From positions 496,001 to 560,000 of the forward strand of contig NZ_JADQDQ010000001.1 in NCBI RefSeq assembly GCF_015694725.1: a stretch of 64,000 bases of DNA, written 5' to 3'. The notes under the pieces were generated by a model. That model was given only the letters and a program-made list of their open reading frames with translations, was not told the origin of the DNA and did not search any database. A program made the translations under genes and the position numbers. This stretch comes from Hymenobacter jeongseonensis (GTDB lineage: Bacteria; Bacteroidota; Bacteroidia; Cytophagales; Hymenobacteraceae). Of the stretch, positions 1-9,032 are shown piece by piece (within the stretch, counting starts at the first letter, position 1; the number at the start of each line of letters is the position of its first letter).

Positions 1-1
1 A

Positions 2-346
2 CGCGAGCCATACCCCGGCCTGCGGAACCCGCTGGTTTCGAGCGGCGCCATTGGCGTGGGGGTGCGCTATTACGGCAACCAAGTGCACAACCCGTTTGAG
101 GGCTACTACCTGGGGGCCGAAATTCACACGGAGCTGCGCCGAGCCTACGGCCTGAACACCCGGGCCAATCCCACGCTCAACTTGATTTGTGGGATGCAGC
201 GGCGGCTGGGCAGCAACTTCCTTTTTGACTTAAATGCCGGCGTGGGCATCGGCGCCAATCAGCAAAAGTCTGGCTATAACGGCTATAATCCGTCGCCGCT
301 CACCGTCACCACCCAACTCAACCTCGGCATTTACTTCGGGCGATAG
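2..346 (+). CDS. C-terminal part of an outer-membrane beta-barrel-like protein (5' end outside window)
   Basis: The reading frame is open from base 2, so the true start lies upstream of the window; about 114 residues are visible. The visible part alternates short aromatic/glycine-rich stretches (VGVRYYGNQ, GYYLGAEIHTEL, LNLGIYFGR) and ends in a strand with a terminal aromatic, as in small outer-membrane beta-barrels of Bacteroidota. A strong intrinsic terminator follows at 368-400. The family cannot be named from this fragment; the outer-membrane location is inferred from the strand pattern only. Confidence 0.6.
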   Translation, partial: REPYPGLRNPLVSSGAIGVGVRYYGNQVHNPFEGYYLGAEIHTELRRAYGLNTRANPTLNLICGMQRRLGSNFLFDLNAGVGIGANQQKSGYNGYNPSPLTVTTQLNLGIYFGR

Positions 347-367
347 CCGTGGGGTAGCCACAATGCG

Positions 368-400
368 AAAAAGGCTGCCCCGTGAGGAGCAGCCTTTTTT
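368..400. terminator. Bidirectional intrinsic terminator
   Basis: An 11-bp perfect stem (368-378 with 389-399) has GC-rich inner pairs, A residues on the left and a T run on the right. It can end transcription of the partial gene from the left and of rplU-rpmA from the right. Confidence 0.8.
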
Positions 401-418
401 GTGCTAGAGTAGCAGCAA

Positions 419-694
419 TTAAACTGGTACCGAGAATACTTCGCGGGGCAGAACCGTTACAAAAGAACGGTCCTTGCGGCCTTTCTTGAACTGAACTTCG
501 CCATCAACGAGAGCGAACAGCGTGTGGTCCTTGCCCATGCCTACGTTCTCGCCGGCGTGGTGCTTGGTGCCGCGCTGACGCACGATGATGTTGCCGGCTA
601 CGAGGGCCTGGCCGCCGAAGATTTTTACGCCGAGACGTTTGGAATGCGATTCGCGGCCGTTGTTGGACGAGCCGACACCTTTCTTGTGAGCCAT
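419..694 (-). CDS. rpmA: 50S ribosomal protein L27
   Basis: 91 residues, the usual size of L27. The N-terminus [21 protein letters not shown] is the conserved L27 start, whose tail reaches the peptidyl transferase centre; [22 protein letters not shown] is the family core. It lies 83 bases downstream of rplU on the same strand, the standard rplU-rpmA order, and shares its terminator at 368-400. There is no N-terminal extension of the kind that is cleaved in Firmicutes. Confidence 0.98.
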   Translation of the reverse strand: MAHKKGVGSSNNGRESHSKRLGVKIFGGQALVAGNIIVRQRGTKHHAGENVGMGKDHTLFALVDGEVQFKKGRKDRSFVTVLPREVFSVPV

Positions 695-777
695 GTTATT
701 TAAGCTAATGCTACCGGCAAATGGCCTGTAGCGGCTGGTTTAAGGATGGAATCAGTAGCGTGAGCCAAAAGCTCAAA

Positions 778-1083
778 CTAGCCGATGCTGTTAATCATTA
801 CTTTGGTAAACGACTGGCGGTGGCCGTTCATCTTCTGGTAGCCCTTGCGGCGCTTCTTCTTGAAGACGAGAACCTTGTCACCCTTCACGTGAGCGAGGAT
901 GGTGCCGGTTACGGCCACCTTCAACTCGGGCGCGCCGATGGTGATGGTGCCGTTGTCATCGGTCAGCAGGGCGTTGCCCAGCGTTACGACGTCACCGACG
1001 TTGCCGGCTAGTTTGTGAGCGTAAACGAATTTGTTGGCCTCAACCTTGGTCTGCTGGCCAGCTATGTTGACAATTGCGTACAT
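778..1083 (-). CDS. rplU: 50S ribosomal protein L21
   Basis: 101 residues from the ATG at 1083. The sequence begins MYAIVNIAGQQTKVEANKF, the canonical L21 N-terminus, and contains KGDKVLVFKKKRRKGYQKMNGHRQ, the conserved basic rRNA-binding segment. An in-frame start 28 codons further upstream (1167) gives residues with no L21 similarity, so the 1083 start is chosen. L21 binds 23S rRNA in the large subunit. It forms an operon with rpmA. Confidence 0.97.
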   Translation of the reverse strand: MYAIVNIAGQQTKVEANKFVYAHKLAGNVGDVVTLGNALLTDDNGTITIGAPELKVAVTGTILAHVKGDKVLVFKKKRRKGYQKMNGHRQSFTKVMINSIG

Positions 1084-1287
1084 CAGCTTTCGCGGGTTTT
1101 TCTGAAATGGGAAGGCAAAAGTACGACTTTGGTTTGGGATTTCCAAGCCTAAGTTGTTAATCGTCATTGGCTGTTTGCGATATCACCCTTCAGAACGGCC
1201 TTCAGGTGGATGACGGACTGATTACGGCTGGGTTAAGAAATTTCGGGAATACGTACGTACAGCCCTCGGTTTTGGGGACAAGCGCGC

Positions 1288-1312
1288 TTATCCACAGATG
1301 AAATGTGGATAA
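1288..1312. promoter_or_regulatory. Inverted pair of perfect DnaA boxes upstream of nrdB
   Basis: TTATCCACA (1288-1296) and its exact reverse complement TGTGGATAA (1304-1312) are separated by 7 bases. Both match the strongest DnaA box consensus. They lie in the 509-base gap between rplU (start 1083) and nrdB (start 1593), about 280 bases before nrdB. DnaA is known to regulate nrdAB in Escherichia coli, so a role in nrdB control is plausible. No cluster of further boxes or AT-rich unwinding element is visible, so this is not a replication origin on this evidence. Confidence 0.6.
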
Positions 1313-1473
1313 CTAAGAGAAAAGGGCCTGATTTAGAGGGTGATTTGGGCGAATAGCTGGGCCGTAGAGGTGCGTAAAAATTCGGATGGGCGCTGGCGAA
1401 GGCAGCACGGCGTAACGAAAAATTAACGAATAAAAAAGCTAAAAAGGGTGGCAATCCCCCTGCCGGGCTGGGC

Positions 1474-1481
1474 TATATTTG
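1474..1481 (+). promoter_or_regulatory. Candidate -7 promoter element of nrdB
   Basis: TATATTTG matches the Bacteroidota -7 consensus TAnnTTTG. It lies about 110 bases upstream of the nrdB ATG. No clear TTTG -33 element is seen at the expected distance, so the call rests on the -7 box and position. Confidence 0.4.
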
Positions 1482-1592
1482 GTGCTGGAAGCCCAGTAGC
1501 TTTTCTGCGCCGTCAGCCAAACAACGGACGACTCTTCGCAGTTGACTTTCCACTTTCCTCGCCGAAATCCGCCACTAAGTCCCGCATTATTT

Positions 1593-2552
1593 ATGGAGCC
1601 GCTCCTCGCCGAAAACCCCAACCGCTTCGTGCTATTTCCCATCCAAAACGATGAGGTGTGGCAGTACTACAAGAAGTCGCAGGCCTCGTTCTGGACCGCC
1701 GAGGAAATTGACCTCTCGCAGGACCAGAAGGATTGGAACAACCTGAACGACAACGAGCGCCACTTCATCAAGCACGTGCTGGCCTTCTTCGCCGCCTCCG
1801 ATGGCATCGTGAACGAGAACCTGGCCGTGAACTTCATGCAGGAAGTGCAGATGCCCGAGGCGCGCTGCTTCTACGGCTTCCAGATTATGATGGAAAACAT
1901 TCACAGCGAGACCTATTCGCTGCTGATTGACACCTACATCAAAGACCCCAAGGAGAAGGACTACCTCTTCAATGCTCTCGAAACCGTGCCCGCCGTGCAG
2001 AAGAAAGGCGAGTGGGCCCTGAAGTGGATTAACTCCGAGAACTTCGCTGAGCGCCTCATTGCTTTTGCCGCCGTGGAGGGCATCTTCTTTTCGGGCTCGT
2101 TCTGCTCCATCTTCTGGCTAAAGAAGCGCGGCCTGATGCCCGGCCTTACGTTCTCAAACGAGCTGATTTCGCGTGATGAAGGGCTGCACTGCGATTTTGC
2201 TTGCCTGCTCTACAGCTACTTGCAAAACAAGCTGCCCGAAGCGCGGGTGCAAGCCATCATTGCCGATGCCGTGCGCATCGAGCAGGAGTTTGTGACCGAC
2301 GCGCTGCCGGTGAGCCTGATTGGGATGAACGCCAAGACCATGGCGCAGTATATCGAGTTTGTGGCCGACCGCCTGCTGGTATCGTTGGGCTGCGGCAAGA
2401 TTTACAACACGACCAACCCCTTCGACTTCATGGAAATGATTTCGGTACAGGGCAAAACCAACTTCTTCGAGAAGCGCGTGGCCGAGTACCAGAAGGCCGG
2501 CGTGATGAGCGAGCGCAACGACAACATGTTCTCGCTCGACGAAGACTTCTAA
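1593..2552 (+). CDS. nrdB: Class I ribonucleotide reductase, small (beta) subunit
   Basis: 319 residues, typical for NrdB. It carries the ferritin-like di-iron/tyrosyl radical fold: metal-ligand regions include the ENIHSE segment, the FAAVEGIFF helix and DEGLHCDF. It generates the radical that NrdA uses to reduce ribonucleotides. The ATG at 1593 ([12 protein letters not shown]) is chosen; an upstream in-frame TTG at 1542 would add residues unlike the family. nrdA lies 1.35 kb downstream, separated by a terminator, a small ORF, a palindromic repeat and a DUF1905 gene, so the subunits are probably transcribed separately. Confidence 0.96.
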   Translation: MEPLLAENPNRFVLFPIQNDEVWQYYKKSQASFWTAEEIDLSQDQKDWNNLNDNERHFIKHVLAFFAASDGIVNENLAVNFMQEVQMPEARCFYGFQIMMENIHSETYSLLIDTYIKDPKEKDYLFNALETVPAVQKKGEWALKWINSENFAERLIAFAAVEGIFFSGSFCSIFWLKKRGLMPGLTFSNELISRDEGLHCDFACLLYSYLQNKLPEARVQAIIADAVRIEQEFVTDALPVSLIGMNAKTMAQYIEFVADRLLVSLGCGKIYNTTNPFDFMEMISVQGKTNFFEKRVAEYQKAGVMSERNDNMFSLDEDF

Positions 2553-2604
2553 GCCACGAGTTCCCGACGCAGTGCCAGCGGTGCAGTGGTTCAGGTTACC
2601 AAAG

Positions 2605-2640
2605 TGAGAGCCGCAGCATTAAGCTTCGGCTCTTCTTTTT
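2605..2640 (+). terminator. Intrinsic terminator of nrdB
   Basis: A 7-bp stem (AGAGCCG at 2607-2613 with CGGCTCT at 2627-2633) is followed by a T-rich tract, about 55 bases after the nrdB stop. Confidence 0.65.
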
Positions 2641-2655
2641 AACTCATTCTTCTCC

Positions 2656-2865
2656 ATGAATCCGGACCTTGCATTCACTTCGCCCTGCGTGGCGTGCCGC
2701 CGTCGGCTGCGTTGGAACGGCCAGCCGATTTTTACGGATTGCTCGTGCCTCAACCACGGCCGTAGTGTGACTATTGCAGCGTTGGCAGCGGGCGTAAGCG
2801 TGGTGGCGCTCGGGCTGCTGTGGCAGTTGCGGCGCCCAACTAAGCGGGTGGCGACATTGCCTTAG
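2656..2865 (+). CDS. Possible small membrane protein, unknown function
   Basis: A 69-residue ORF with ATG start. The first half has three cysteines among basic residues (SPCVACRRRLRW, DCSC), which could be a small zinc ribbon. The second half is one hydrophobic segment (VTIAALAAGVSVVALGLLW) followed by a basic tail, an N-out/C-in transmembrane pattern. It sits between the nrdB terminator and a palindromic repeat. I do not recognise a family, and it could be a chance ORF in GC-rich DNA. Confidence 0.4.
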   Translation: MNPDLAFTSPCVACRRRLRWNGQPIFTDCSCLNHGRSVTIAALAAGVSVVALGLLWQLRRPTKRVATLP

Positions 2866-2890
2866 GAGCGGCGAATATTTGGATGAAAAG

Positions 2891-2994
2891 AACGTCATGC
2901 TGAGCGCAGCCGAAGCATCTCTACTGCGCAACTAGACATTTCGATTGAATTACTACTGCGGTAGAGATGCTTCGGCTGCGCTCAGCATGACGTT
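2891..2994. repeat. Long palindromic repeat (REP-like), copy 1
   Basis: Two perfect 34-base inverted arms (2891-2924 and 2961-2994) flank a 36-base centre. The outer motif is GTCATGCTGAGCGCAGCCGA. The same GTCATGC...GCATGAC family recurs at 33101-33210, 35022-35104, 37597-37693 and 38591-38617, so this is a dispersed repeat and not merely a terminator. Transcripts through it would form a very stable hairpin. Confidence 0.85.
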
Positions 2995-3092
2995 CAGAAG
3001 ACGTTTAAGGCAAATTCATTGGTCGCTGCCCACACTGTATGGGTTTCTCTTTTGTTACCTTGAGTGCATCAACCCATTTCTGCTGGTGGCAT

Positions 3093-3593
3093 ATGCTGGA
3101 ACTGTTCAATGCGGAGGTGACGCTGGAGCGATTTCCCGGCAAAGGCGGCTGGACGTACGCGCCGGTGGGCCAGTTGCCCTTCAAGGTCAAGACGCATTTT
3201 GGGAACCTGAAAGTGAGGGGGCAACTGGACGAGGTGGTGCTGGCAGAGGCTCATCTGATGCCGATGGGCAAAGGCCTACGGTTGCTGCCCGTGAACGCCG
3301 AACTGCGCAAGCGGCTGGGCAAGCAGGCCGGCGACGTGGTGCACCTGCAACTGTTTGCAATAGAAGCACCTTCGGCGCTGGCTGTGTCTTTGGCGGACTT
3401 CACGGAGTGCCTGGCCGAAGTGCCCGCGGCGCTGGGGGCTTTCCAACAACTGACCGCCGCGGAGCAGCAGGCGTGGCTGGCTTGGGTGAGCCACGCCGAG
3501 GCGGACGAGGAGAAGGTCGCGCGCATAGAGCAGGCCATGGCGCAGCTCGGTGGAACGGCGCGGCCGCACAAGGGGCTATTGCCGCCGTCTTGA
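3093..3593 (+). CDS. DUF1905 / YdeI-OmpD-associated family protein
   Basis: 166 residues from the ATG at 3093 (MLELFNAEVTLERFPGKGGW). Residues 3-85 match the DUF1905 beta-barrel pattern (GGWTYAPV, LNAELRKRLGKQAGDVV). The second half is a helical YdeI/OmpD-associated-like segment (LTAAEQQAWLAWVSHAEADEEKVARIE), normally ending in a basic tail. The biochemical role of this family is not established. A longer in-frame start at 3039 lacks similarity. It lies between a palindromic repeat and nrdA. Confidence 0.8.
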   Translation: MLELFNAEVTLERFPGKGGWTYAPVGQLPFKVKTHFGNLKVRGQLDEVVLAEAHLMPMGKGLRLLPVNAELRKRLGKQAGDVVHLQLFAIEAPSALAVSLADFTECLAEVPAALGAFQQLTAAEQQAWLAWVSHAEADEEKVARIEQAMAQLGGTARPHKGLLPPS

Positions 3594-3899
3594 GTGGCGG
3601 GCATGGTACTTGCCCCTCGCCTGAAATCAGATACTTACTATACCCTATGTCGCATTTGTGGCTCGGGCGTCCCGAAAAGCTGCCTAACAACGCATGCGGG
3701 CCCAATGTGGAAAACTTCTATATTTTTTCCTTGCCCCCCCAAACCTCAACCGGTAATTTCCGGGATTGAATGAAACGAAGGCCTCGGTTTACCGCGGCTT
3801 CTGCGCTACTCTTTCACATCTGACTTAGCAACTTGTATCCGTGCCCTCCGGAGCCGGCTTCTTTTTATACGAAAAAACTCACACCAAAACACTACTGGT
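3594..3899. promoter_or_regulatory. nrdA upstream region with a DnaA-box-like site
   Basis: This 306-base gap should hold the nrdA promoter. TGTGGAAAA (3706-3714) is the reverse complement of TTTTCCACA, which fits the DnaA box TTWTNCACA. It is followed by TATATTTT (3719-3726), a near match to the -7 consensus. No NrdR-type palindrome was recognised. A single 9-mer can occur by chance; the interest is that nrdB also has DnaA boxes. Confidence 0.3.
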
Positions 3900-6281
3900 A
3901 TGCTAGTAATTAAACGCGACGGCCGCCGCGAATCCGTGAAGTTTGACAAAGTCACGGCGCGCATTGAGAAGCTGTGCTACGGCTTGCACATGGATTTCGT
4001 GTCGCCGATTGCCGTGGCCATGAAGGTGATTGACGGCATTTATGATGGCGTGACGACCATCGAGCTGGACAACCTCGCCGCCGAGACGGCGGCCTCGCTC
4101 ACCACCAAGCACCCGGACTACGCCATTCTGGCGGCCCGCATTGCGGTGAGCAACCTGCACAAGGTGACCAGCAAGTCCTTCTCGAGCACGATGAAGCGGC
4201 TCTACACCTACGAAGACCCCAAGAACGGCGACAACGCTTCGCTGCTGGCGACCGACGTGTGGGAGGTGATTCATAAGAACGCCGCTACCTTGGACTCGGC
4301 CATTATTTATGACCGGGACTACAACTACGACTTCTTCGGCTTCAAAACTTTGGAGCGGAGCTACCTGCTGCGCCTGGAGGGCAAGGTGGTGGAGCGGCCC
4401 CAGCACATGCTGATGCGCGTGTCAGTGGGCATCCACAAGGACGACATTGACTCGGTTATCAAAACCTACAACTTGCTGAGCGAGCGGTGGTTCACGCACG
4501 CCACGCCCACGCTGTTCAACGCGGGCACGCCGAAGCCGCAGATGTCGAGCTGCTTCCTGCTGACGATGAAGGATGACTCTATTGATGGCATTTACGACAC
4601 GCTGAAGAACTGCGCGCTGATTTCGCAGTCGGCCGGCGGCATCGGCCTTTCGGTGAGCAACGTGCGGGCCACAGGCTCCTACATCAAGGGCACGAATGGC
4701 AACTCCAACGGCTTGGTGCCCATGCTGAAGGTGTTCAACGACACGGCCCGCTACGTGGACCAGGGCGGCGGCAAGCGCAAGGGCGCCTTCGCCATTTACC
4801 TGGAGCCCTGGCACGCCGACATTTTCGAATTCCTGGATTTGAAGAAGAACCACGGCAAGGAGGAAATGCGTGCCCGCGACCTGTTTTACGCGCTGTGGAC
4901 GCCCGATTTGTTCATGAAGCGCGTGGAGGAAAACGGCGACTGGACGCTGATGTGCCCCCACGAATGCCCCGGCCTGGACACCACCTGGGGCCCCGAGTTC
5001 GAGAAGCTCTACGCCAAGTACGAGCGCGAAGGCCGCGGCCGCAAGACCATCAAGGCACAGGAGCTGTGGTTTGCCATTCTGGAAAGCCAGACGGAGACGG
5101 GCACGCCCTACATGCTGTTCAAGGACGCGGCCAACGGCAAGTCGAACCAGCAAAACCTGGGCACGATTAAGAGCTCGAACCTCTGCACCGAGATTATCGA
5201 GTACACCGACGCCGACGAAATTGCGGTGTGCAACCTGGCCTCGCTGGCGCTGCCCCGCTACCTCGTGACCGATGCCAAGGGCAACACCACCTTCGACCAC
5301 GACAAGCTGTACGAGGTGACCTACCAGGCCACGCTGAACCTGAACAAGGTGATTGACGTGAACTACTACCCGGTGCCCGAAACGCAGAAGTCGAACTTCC
5401 GCCACCGCCCCATCGGGCTGGGCGTACAGGGCCTGGCCGATACGTTCATTGCCCTGCGCATGCCCTTCGAGAGCGACGAAGCCTCGGGCCTGAACAAGGA
5501 CATTTTCGAAACCATCTACTTCGCGGCCATGACGGCTTCGAAGGACCTCGCCATCAAGGACGGGCACTACGAAACCTTCCCCGGCTCGCCCCTGAGCCAG
5601 GGCAAATTCCAGTTCGACCTCTGGGGCGTGACGCCCGATTCGGGCCGCTGGGACTGGGAAAGCCTGCGCGCCGAGGTGGTGAAGCACGGCGCCCGCAACT
5701 CCCTGCTGGTGGCGCCCATGCCCACCGCCAGCACCGCCCAGATTCTGGGCAACAACGAGTCGTTTGAGCCTTACACGAGCAACATTTACGTGCGGCGCGT
5801 GCTCAGCGGCGAGTTTATGGTGGTGAACAAGCACCTGCTGAAGGACTTGGTGGCCCTGGGCCTGTGGAACGACGCGATGAAGCAGGAAATCATCGCGGCC
5901 AACGGCTCGGTGCAGGGCATTGCCCGCATTCCGCAGCACATCAAGGACCTGTACAAGACGGTGTGGGAGATTTCGCAGCGCCGCATCATCGACCAGGCCG
6001 CCGACCGCGGCGCCTACATCTGCCAGAGCCAGAGCCTGAACCTGCACGTGCAAAACGTGAACTTCGGCAAGCTCACCAGCATGCACTTCCACGCCTGGAA
6101 GCGCGGCCTGAAAACCGGCATGTATTACCTGCGCACCAAAGCCGCCGCCGACGCCATCAAGTTCACGGTGGAAAAGCAAGCCGCCGAAACCCTGGAGCCC
6201 ATGGCCCTGGTCGAGCAGAACCAAAGCGACATGAGCTGCTCGCTGGATAACCCGGAGGGCTGCGAGGCCTGCGGGTCATAG
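3900..6281 (+). CDS. nrdA: Class I ribonucleoside-diphosphate reductase, large (alpha) subunit
   Basis: 793 residues. The N-terminus ([18 protein letters not shown]) begins an ATP-cone allosteric domain of about 95 residues. The catalytic barrel has the MSSCFLL cysteine strand, SNLCTEI (second redox cysteine region), and [17 protein letters not shown]. The C-terminus ends CEACGS, the flexible cysteine pair that re-reduces the active site. With NrdB it converts NDPs to dNDPs. No terminator follows: the SIR2 gene begins 13 bases after the stop, so read-through into it is likely. Confidence 0.98.
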   Translation: MLVIKRDGRRESVKFDKVTARIEKLCYGLHMDFVSPIAVAMKVIDGIYDGVTTIELDNLAAETAASLTTKHPDYAILAARIAVSNLHKVTSKSFSSTMKRLYTYEDPKNGDNASLLATDVWEVIHKNAATLDSAIIYDRDYNYDFFGFKTLERSYLLRLEGKVVERPQHMLMRVSVGIHKDDIDSVIKTYNLLSERWFTHATPTLFNAGTPKPQMSSCFLLTMKDDSIDGIYDTLKNCALISQSAGGIGLSVSNVRATGSYIKGTNGNSNGLVPMLKVFNDTARYVDQGGGKRKGAFAIYLEPWHADIFEFLDLKKNHGKEEMRARDLFYALWTPDLFMKRVEENGDWTLMCPHECPGLDTTWGPEFEKLYAKYEREGRGRKTIKAQELWFAILESQTETGTPYMLFKDAANGKSNQQNLGTIKSSNLCTEIIEYTDADEIAVCNLASLALPRYLVTDAKGNTTFDHDKLYEVTYQATLNLNKVIDVNYYPVPETQKSNFRHRPIGLGVQGLADTFIALRMPFESDEASGLNKDIFETIYFAAMTASKDLAIKDGHYETFPGSPLSQGKFQFDLWGVTPDSGRWDWESLRAEVVKHGARNSLLVAPMPTASTAQILGNNESFEPYTSNIYVRRVLSGEFMVVNKHLLKDLVALGLWNDAMKQEIIAANGSVQGIARIPQHIKDLYKTVWEISQRRIIDQAADRGAYICQSQSLNLHVQNVNFGKLTSMHFHAWKRGLKTGMYYLRTKAAADAIKFTVEKQAAETLEPMALVEQNQSDMSCSLDNPEGCEACGS

Positions 6282-6294
6282 AGAACTAGTAACT

Positions 6295-7938
6295 ATGACA
6301 AAGTTTCAAGAAGACTTTTTACAAGAATTAGGAGCCCTTCACAGGGCTCCTTTTCTATTTGTAGGTTCAGGAGTATCCCGTCGATATATCAACGCGGAGA
6401 ATTGGGAGGAACTTCTCAAAAGGTTCTGCACAGTGATAGGTGAGAACTACAATCAGCTAAAGGCTTCTGCAAATGGGGTTTTACCTGCTGTGGCTAGCGA
6501 GCTAGCTGATAAAATGTTTGACCCCTGGTGGAAAGATGCTCAGTTTGAAGAGCATAAGAAAAAGTATGAAGGTTCTAATTTAAAACGAGAGTCATGTCTT
6601 AAGATTGAAATAGCAGAGCATTTGCAAGGAATCAGTTCAGCAGAAGTTGAAGATGTAGCACTTCAAGCTGAAATGGCGGCTTTTGCTAAAATTGTAGTTG
6701 ATGGAATTATCACCACTAACTATGACCAATTTCTTGAAAGAATATTCCCGGATTTCAAGCCCTATATTGGTCAAAGCGACCTGCTTTTCTCAGACCCGCT
6801 CGGGATAGGAGAAATTTATAAGATTCATGGTTGTTGTTCAAAGCCAGAATCGCTGGTTTTAACTAAAGCAGATTATGCCGATTTTAATCGGCGCAATCCA
6901 TACTTAGCAGCTAAAATGCTAACAATATTCACAGAGCATCCAGTAATCTTTATGGGGTACTCTGTGAATGATGATAATGTCCAAGCTATTTTAGAATCAA
7001 TAGTTTACTGCTTGGATGAGGTGGGATTGGACAAATTGTCGAATCGTCTAATTATGGTGCAGTGGAAGCAAGACGCTACTGACCCAATATTGAGCAGTCA
7101 TAGTTTCTCTTTTAACGGTAAAGCCGTTCCTTACAAAAGGATAGAGTGTTCTAGTTTTCTATGGCTTTTTGAGGCTCTGGCTCAAATCAAGAGGAAAATG
7201 CCCCCTAAGTTATTAAGGCACTTACGTGAAAGCGTATACGAGCTGGTTAAGACAACTGAGGCTGTTTCTACGGTATATGTCAGGGATATCGAAGACGATA
7301 CTGACCTCTCGGAGACAGAAATTGTAATTGGGATAGGTGCTGTATCTACTTTTAAAAAAGGGTTAGAAGCTGAAGAAGCTGAAATAACAGCTAGAGGTTA
7401 TCAGACATATTCTCAAGCAGAATTGGTAAAGGAGTATATGGTAGACGAAGCAATTTCGACTAACACTAAACATTGCCAGTCTCTTATAGAAGGTACATTG
7501 CCAACTTTGCTCAAAAACGTCACTCACATACCAATTTTTAGGTTTCTGCGATGCGGTGGTTTTTTGGAGGATGATGGCTGTTTGAAAGATGTAGCTATTG
7601 ATGAGCGAGTAATGGATTCCTTTGCCTTCCTCTCTAAGTTGCATACTGACCAGCCAGAGCATTATATCTCAAGGGTGGAAAGGGCTCGATTGCCAACAAA
7701 TAGTGAAGGCTTTAATGAATGGATGACATCAACCGCAATGAACCAAGTGCTTAACGGTATTGAGTATATCGGTAAAGAACTGATTAAGCTTGATGTCTTA
7801 CACAGCTTTTTGCAAGAGAATATAAGTGTACTTGAAGGGAAGAACTCTCCTTATAGGACTTCCTATATAAAAGCAGTCGGGCTATATGACTTTCTTAAAT
7901 ATGGAAGGAATGTATCAATTAATCAAGATAATTTTTGA
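6295..7938 (+). CDS. SIR2-like NADase-domain protein, candidate stand-alone anti-phage defence gene
   Basis: 547 residues. Residues 15-245 show the SIR2-like (SIR2_2) Rossmann pattern: GSGVSR (24-29), TTNYD (140-144), catalytic-type histidine in KIHG (H178), and GYSVNDDNV (221-229). SIR2 domains of this type deplete NAD+ in defence systems such as DSR, Thoeris ThsA and SIR2-HerA. Residues 250-547 are mostly helical and match no domain I can name; no SLOG, Argonaute or helicase partner is seen. The gene is strikingly AT-rich (about 40% GC by eye) with A/T-ending codons, unlike the flanking 60-65% GC genes, which indicates horizontal acquisition. It starts 13 bases after nrdA and ends before a hairpin. 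The NADase/defence role is inferred from the family. Confidence 0.85.
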   Translation: MTKFQEDFLQELGALHRAPFLFVGSGVSRRYINAENWEELLKRFCTVIGENYNQLKASANGVLPAVASELADKMFDPWWKDAQFEEHKKKYEGSNLKRESCLKIEIAEHLQGISSAEVEDVALQAEMAAFAKIVVDGIITTNYDQFLERIFPDFKPYIGQSDLLFSDPLGIGEIYKIHGCCSKPESLVLTKADYADFNRRNPYLAAKMLTIFTEHPVIFMGYSVNDDNVQAILESIVYCLDEVGLDKLSNRLIMVQWKQDATDPILSSHSFSFNGKAVPYKRIECSSFLWLFEALAQIKRKMPPKLLRHLRESVYELVKTTEAVSTVYVRDIEDDTDLSETEIVIGIGAVSTFKKGLEAEEAEITARGYQTYSQAELVKEYMVDEAISTNTKHCQSLIEGTLPTLLKNVTHIPIFRFLRCGGFLEDDGCLKDVAIDERVMDSFAFLSKLHTDQPEHYISRVERARLPTNSEGFNEWMTSTAMNQVLNGIEYIGKELIKLDVLHSFLQENISVLEGKNSPYRTSYIKAVGLYDFLKYGRNVSINQDNF

Positions 7939-7962
7939 GGAATAGTTTCCTTATAAGCTTCT

Positions 7963-8000
7963 CCAGCCGCTTCCGCCCCGGGAGCGGCTGGTGTGTTTTT
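7963..8000 (+). terminator. Intrinsic terminator after the SIR2 gene (also a short palindromic repeat)
   Basis: CCAGCCGCT (7963-7971) pairs with AGCGGCTGG (7983-7991), with extra CCC/GGG pairs inside, followed by a T-rich tract. Similar hairpins occur at 9985-10011 and 11244-11271, so this belongs to a short repeat family. Confidence 0.65.
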
Positions 8001-8026
8001 GGGGCTCTGCTTTTAGGCCAGCGTGC

Positions 8027-8034
8027 TACTTTTG
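8027..8034 (+). promoter_or_regulatory. Candidate -7 promoter element
   Basis: TACTTTTG matches TAnnTTTG and lies 25 bases upstream of the ATG of the lipoprotein gene at 8060. Confidence 0.5.
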
Positions 8035-8059
8035 ACCGGCACTACTTCGCTTTATCCGA

Positions 8060-8971
8060 ATGAATCTATTTGGACGCAACCACCCGCGTTGCCTCACTGG
8101 CCTGCTGGGGCTGCTACTAGGCCTGACGGCCTGCACCGCCACCAAAAACCAACCCGCCGCCGACCTGGCGGCCAGTCCGGCCCCGACTTCGATACTGCTG
8201 CTGGGCTGCAACCACTTGGCGGGCCTCTACAAGGTCGATAATCCGAACTCGGACATGCTCACGGCCAAGCGCCAGGCCGAAATAGCCGCGGCCCTCGACC
8301 AGCTGCAGCGGTACCAGCCCGACGGCATTCTGGTGGAGGAGTTGCCCGAGCGCCAGGGCCAGGTCGACAGCCTGTACCAGCTCTACCGGCAGGATAAGCT
8401 GGACCTGAACACGCTGCCCGGTGGGCGCTCCGAAGTGTACCAGCTGGGGTTTGCGCTGGGCAAGCGGCTGGGGCTGGCGCGCATTCAGTGCGTGAACGCG
8501 CCGGGCGGCACGTCCCAAAGCATCCTGAACCAGGGCCAGAACATTGAGCTGTACGAGCAGGCCACCACCCGCTGGCGAACCTTCGCGGCGCCCATCGACA
8601 AGGACTTGCTGGCCGGTACTTCCACCGTGCCGCAGTACCTGCGTAGCCTGAACAGCCCGGCCGTGGTGCAGCAGCTGCACGCCTTGGTGTACCGCACGCC
8701 GGCCCGCGTCACCAACGGCACCCTCAAACCCGACGCCATGGTGGACGCGGCCTTCGTCAACCCCCAGTACGTGGGCGCCGAGTTCATTTCGGTGTTCTAC
8801 AACCGCGACCTGAAAATCTATTCCAACATCGTGACCACGCAGCTGGCCACGCGCCAGCGCCGCCAGCTGCTGATAATTGGGGTGCGGCACGTGGGCTCGC
8901 TCAAGGGCATTTTCAGCACCGACCCGGCCTACCGGCTGGTGGAAGCCGACAGCTACTTGGGGCGTAAGTAA
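8060..8971 (+). CDS. DUF5694-type lipoprotein (TraB/GumN-like fold)
   Basis: 303 residues. A signal peptide ends in the lipobox LTAC (Cys25), so it should be a lipoprotein. LLGCNHL (48-53) and the late IIGVRHVGS segment are the paired histidine motifs of the TraB/GumN/DUF5694 group, and VEELPERQ gives an acidic motif. Proteins of this type are thought to be EreA/TraB-related metal-dependent hydrolases, but no substrate is established. It has its own -7 element and the metalloprotease gene follows after 61 bases on the same strand. Confidence 0.8.
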   Translation: MNLFGRNHPRCLTGLLGLLLGLTACTATKNQPAADLAASPAPTSILLLGCNHLAGLYKVDNPNSDMLTAKRQAEIAAALDQLQRYQPDGILVEELPERQGQVDSLYQLYRQDKLDLNTLPGGRSEVYQLGFALGKRLGLARIQCVNAPGGTSQSILNQGQNIELYEQATTRWRTFAAPIDKDLLAGTSTVPQYLRSLNSPAVVQQLHALVYRTPARVTNGTLKPDAMVDAAFVNPQYVGAEFISVFYNRDLKIYSNIVTTQLATRQRRQLLIIGVRHVGSLKGIFSTDPAYRLVEADSYLGRK

Positions 8972-9032
8972 GGCAGGTGCAGCGGTTGCTGGCGCCAACG
9001 GTCTTTGCCTGACAAACTAAACCGGTGGCGTC

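Noticed and set aside
1288..1312. Replication origin (oriC)
   Set aside because: Only two DnaA boxes, no AT-rich unwinding element and no dnaA, gidA or parAB genes nearby.
1233..1454. Small ORFs around the DnaA boxes
   Set aside because: No similarity, no promoter element or start context, and they run through the palindrome; chance ORFs.
2891..2994. Simple bidirectional terminator
   Set aside because: The arms are 34 bases long without T tracts, and the same motif is found at several unrelated sites, so it is a dispersed repeat.
4422..6224. 600-codon open frame on the minus strand
   Set aside because: It is antiparallel to nrdA, is rich in His/Val/Gly/Ala low-complexity sequence typical of shadow frames in high-GC genes, and has no domain.
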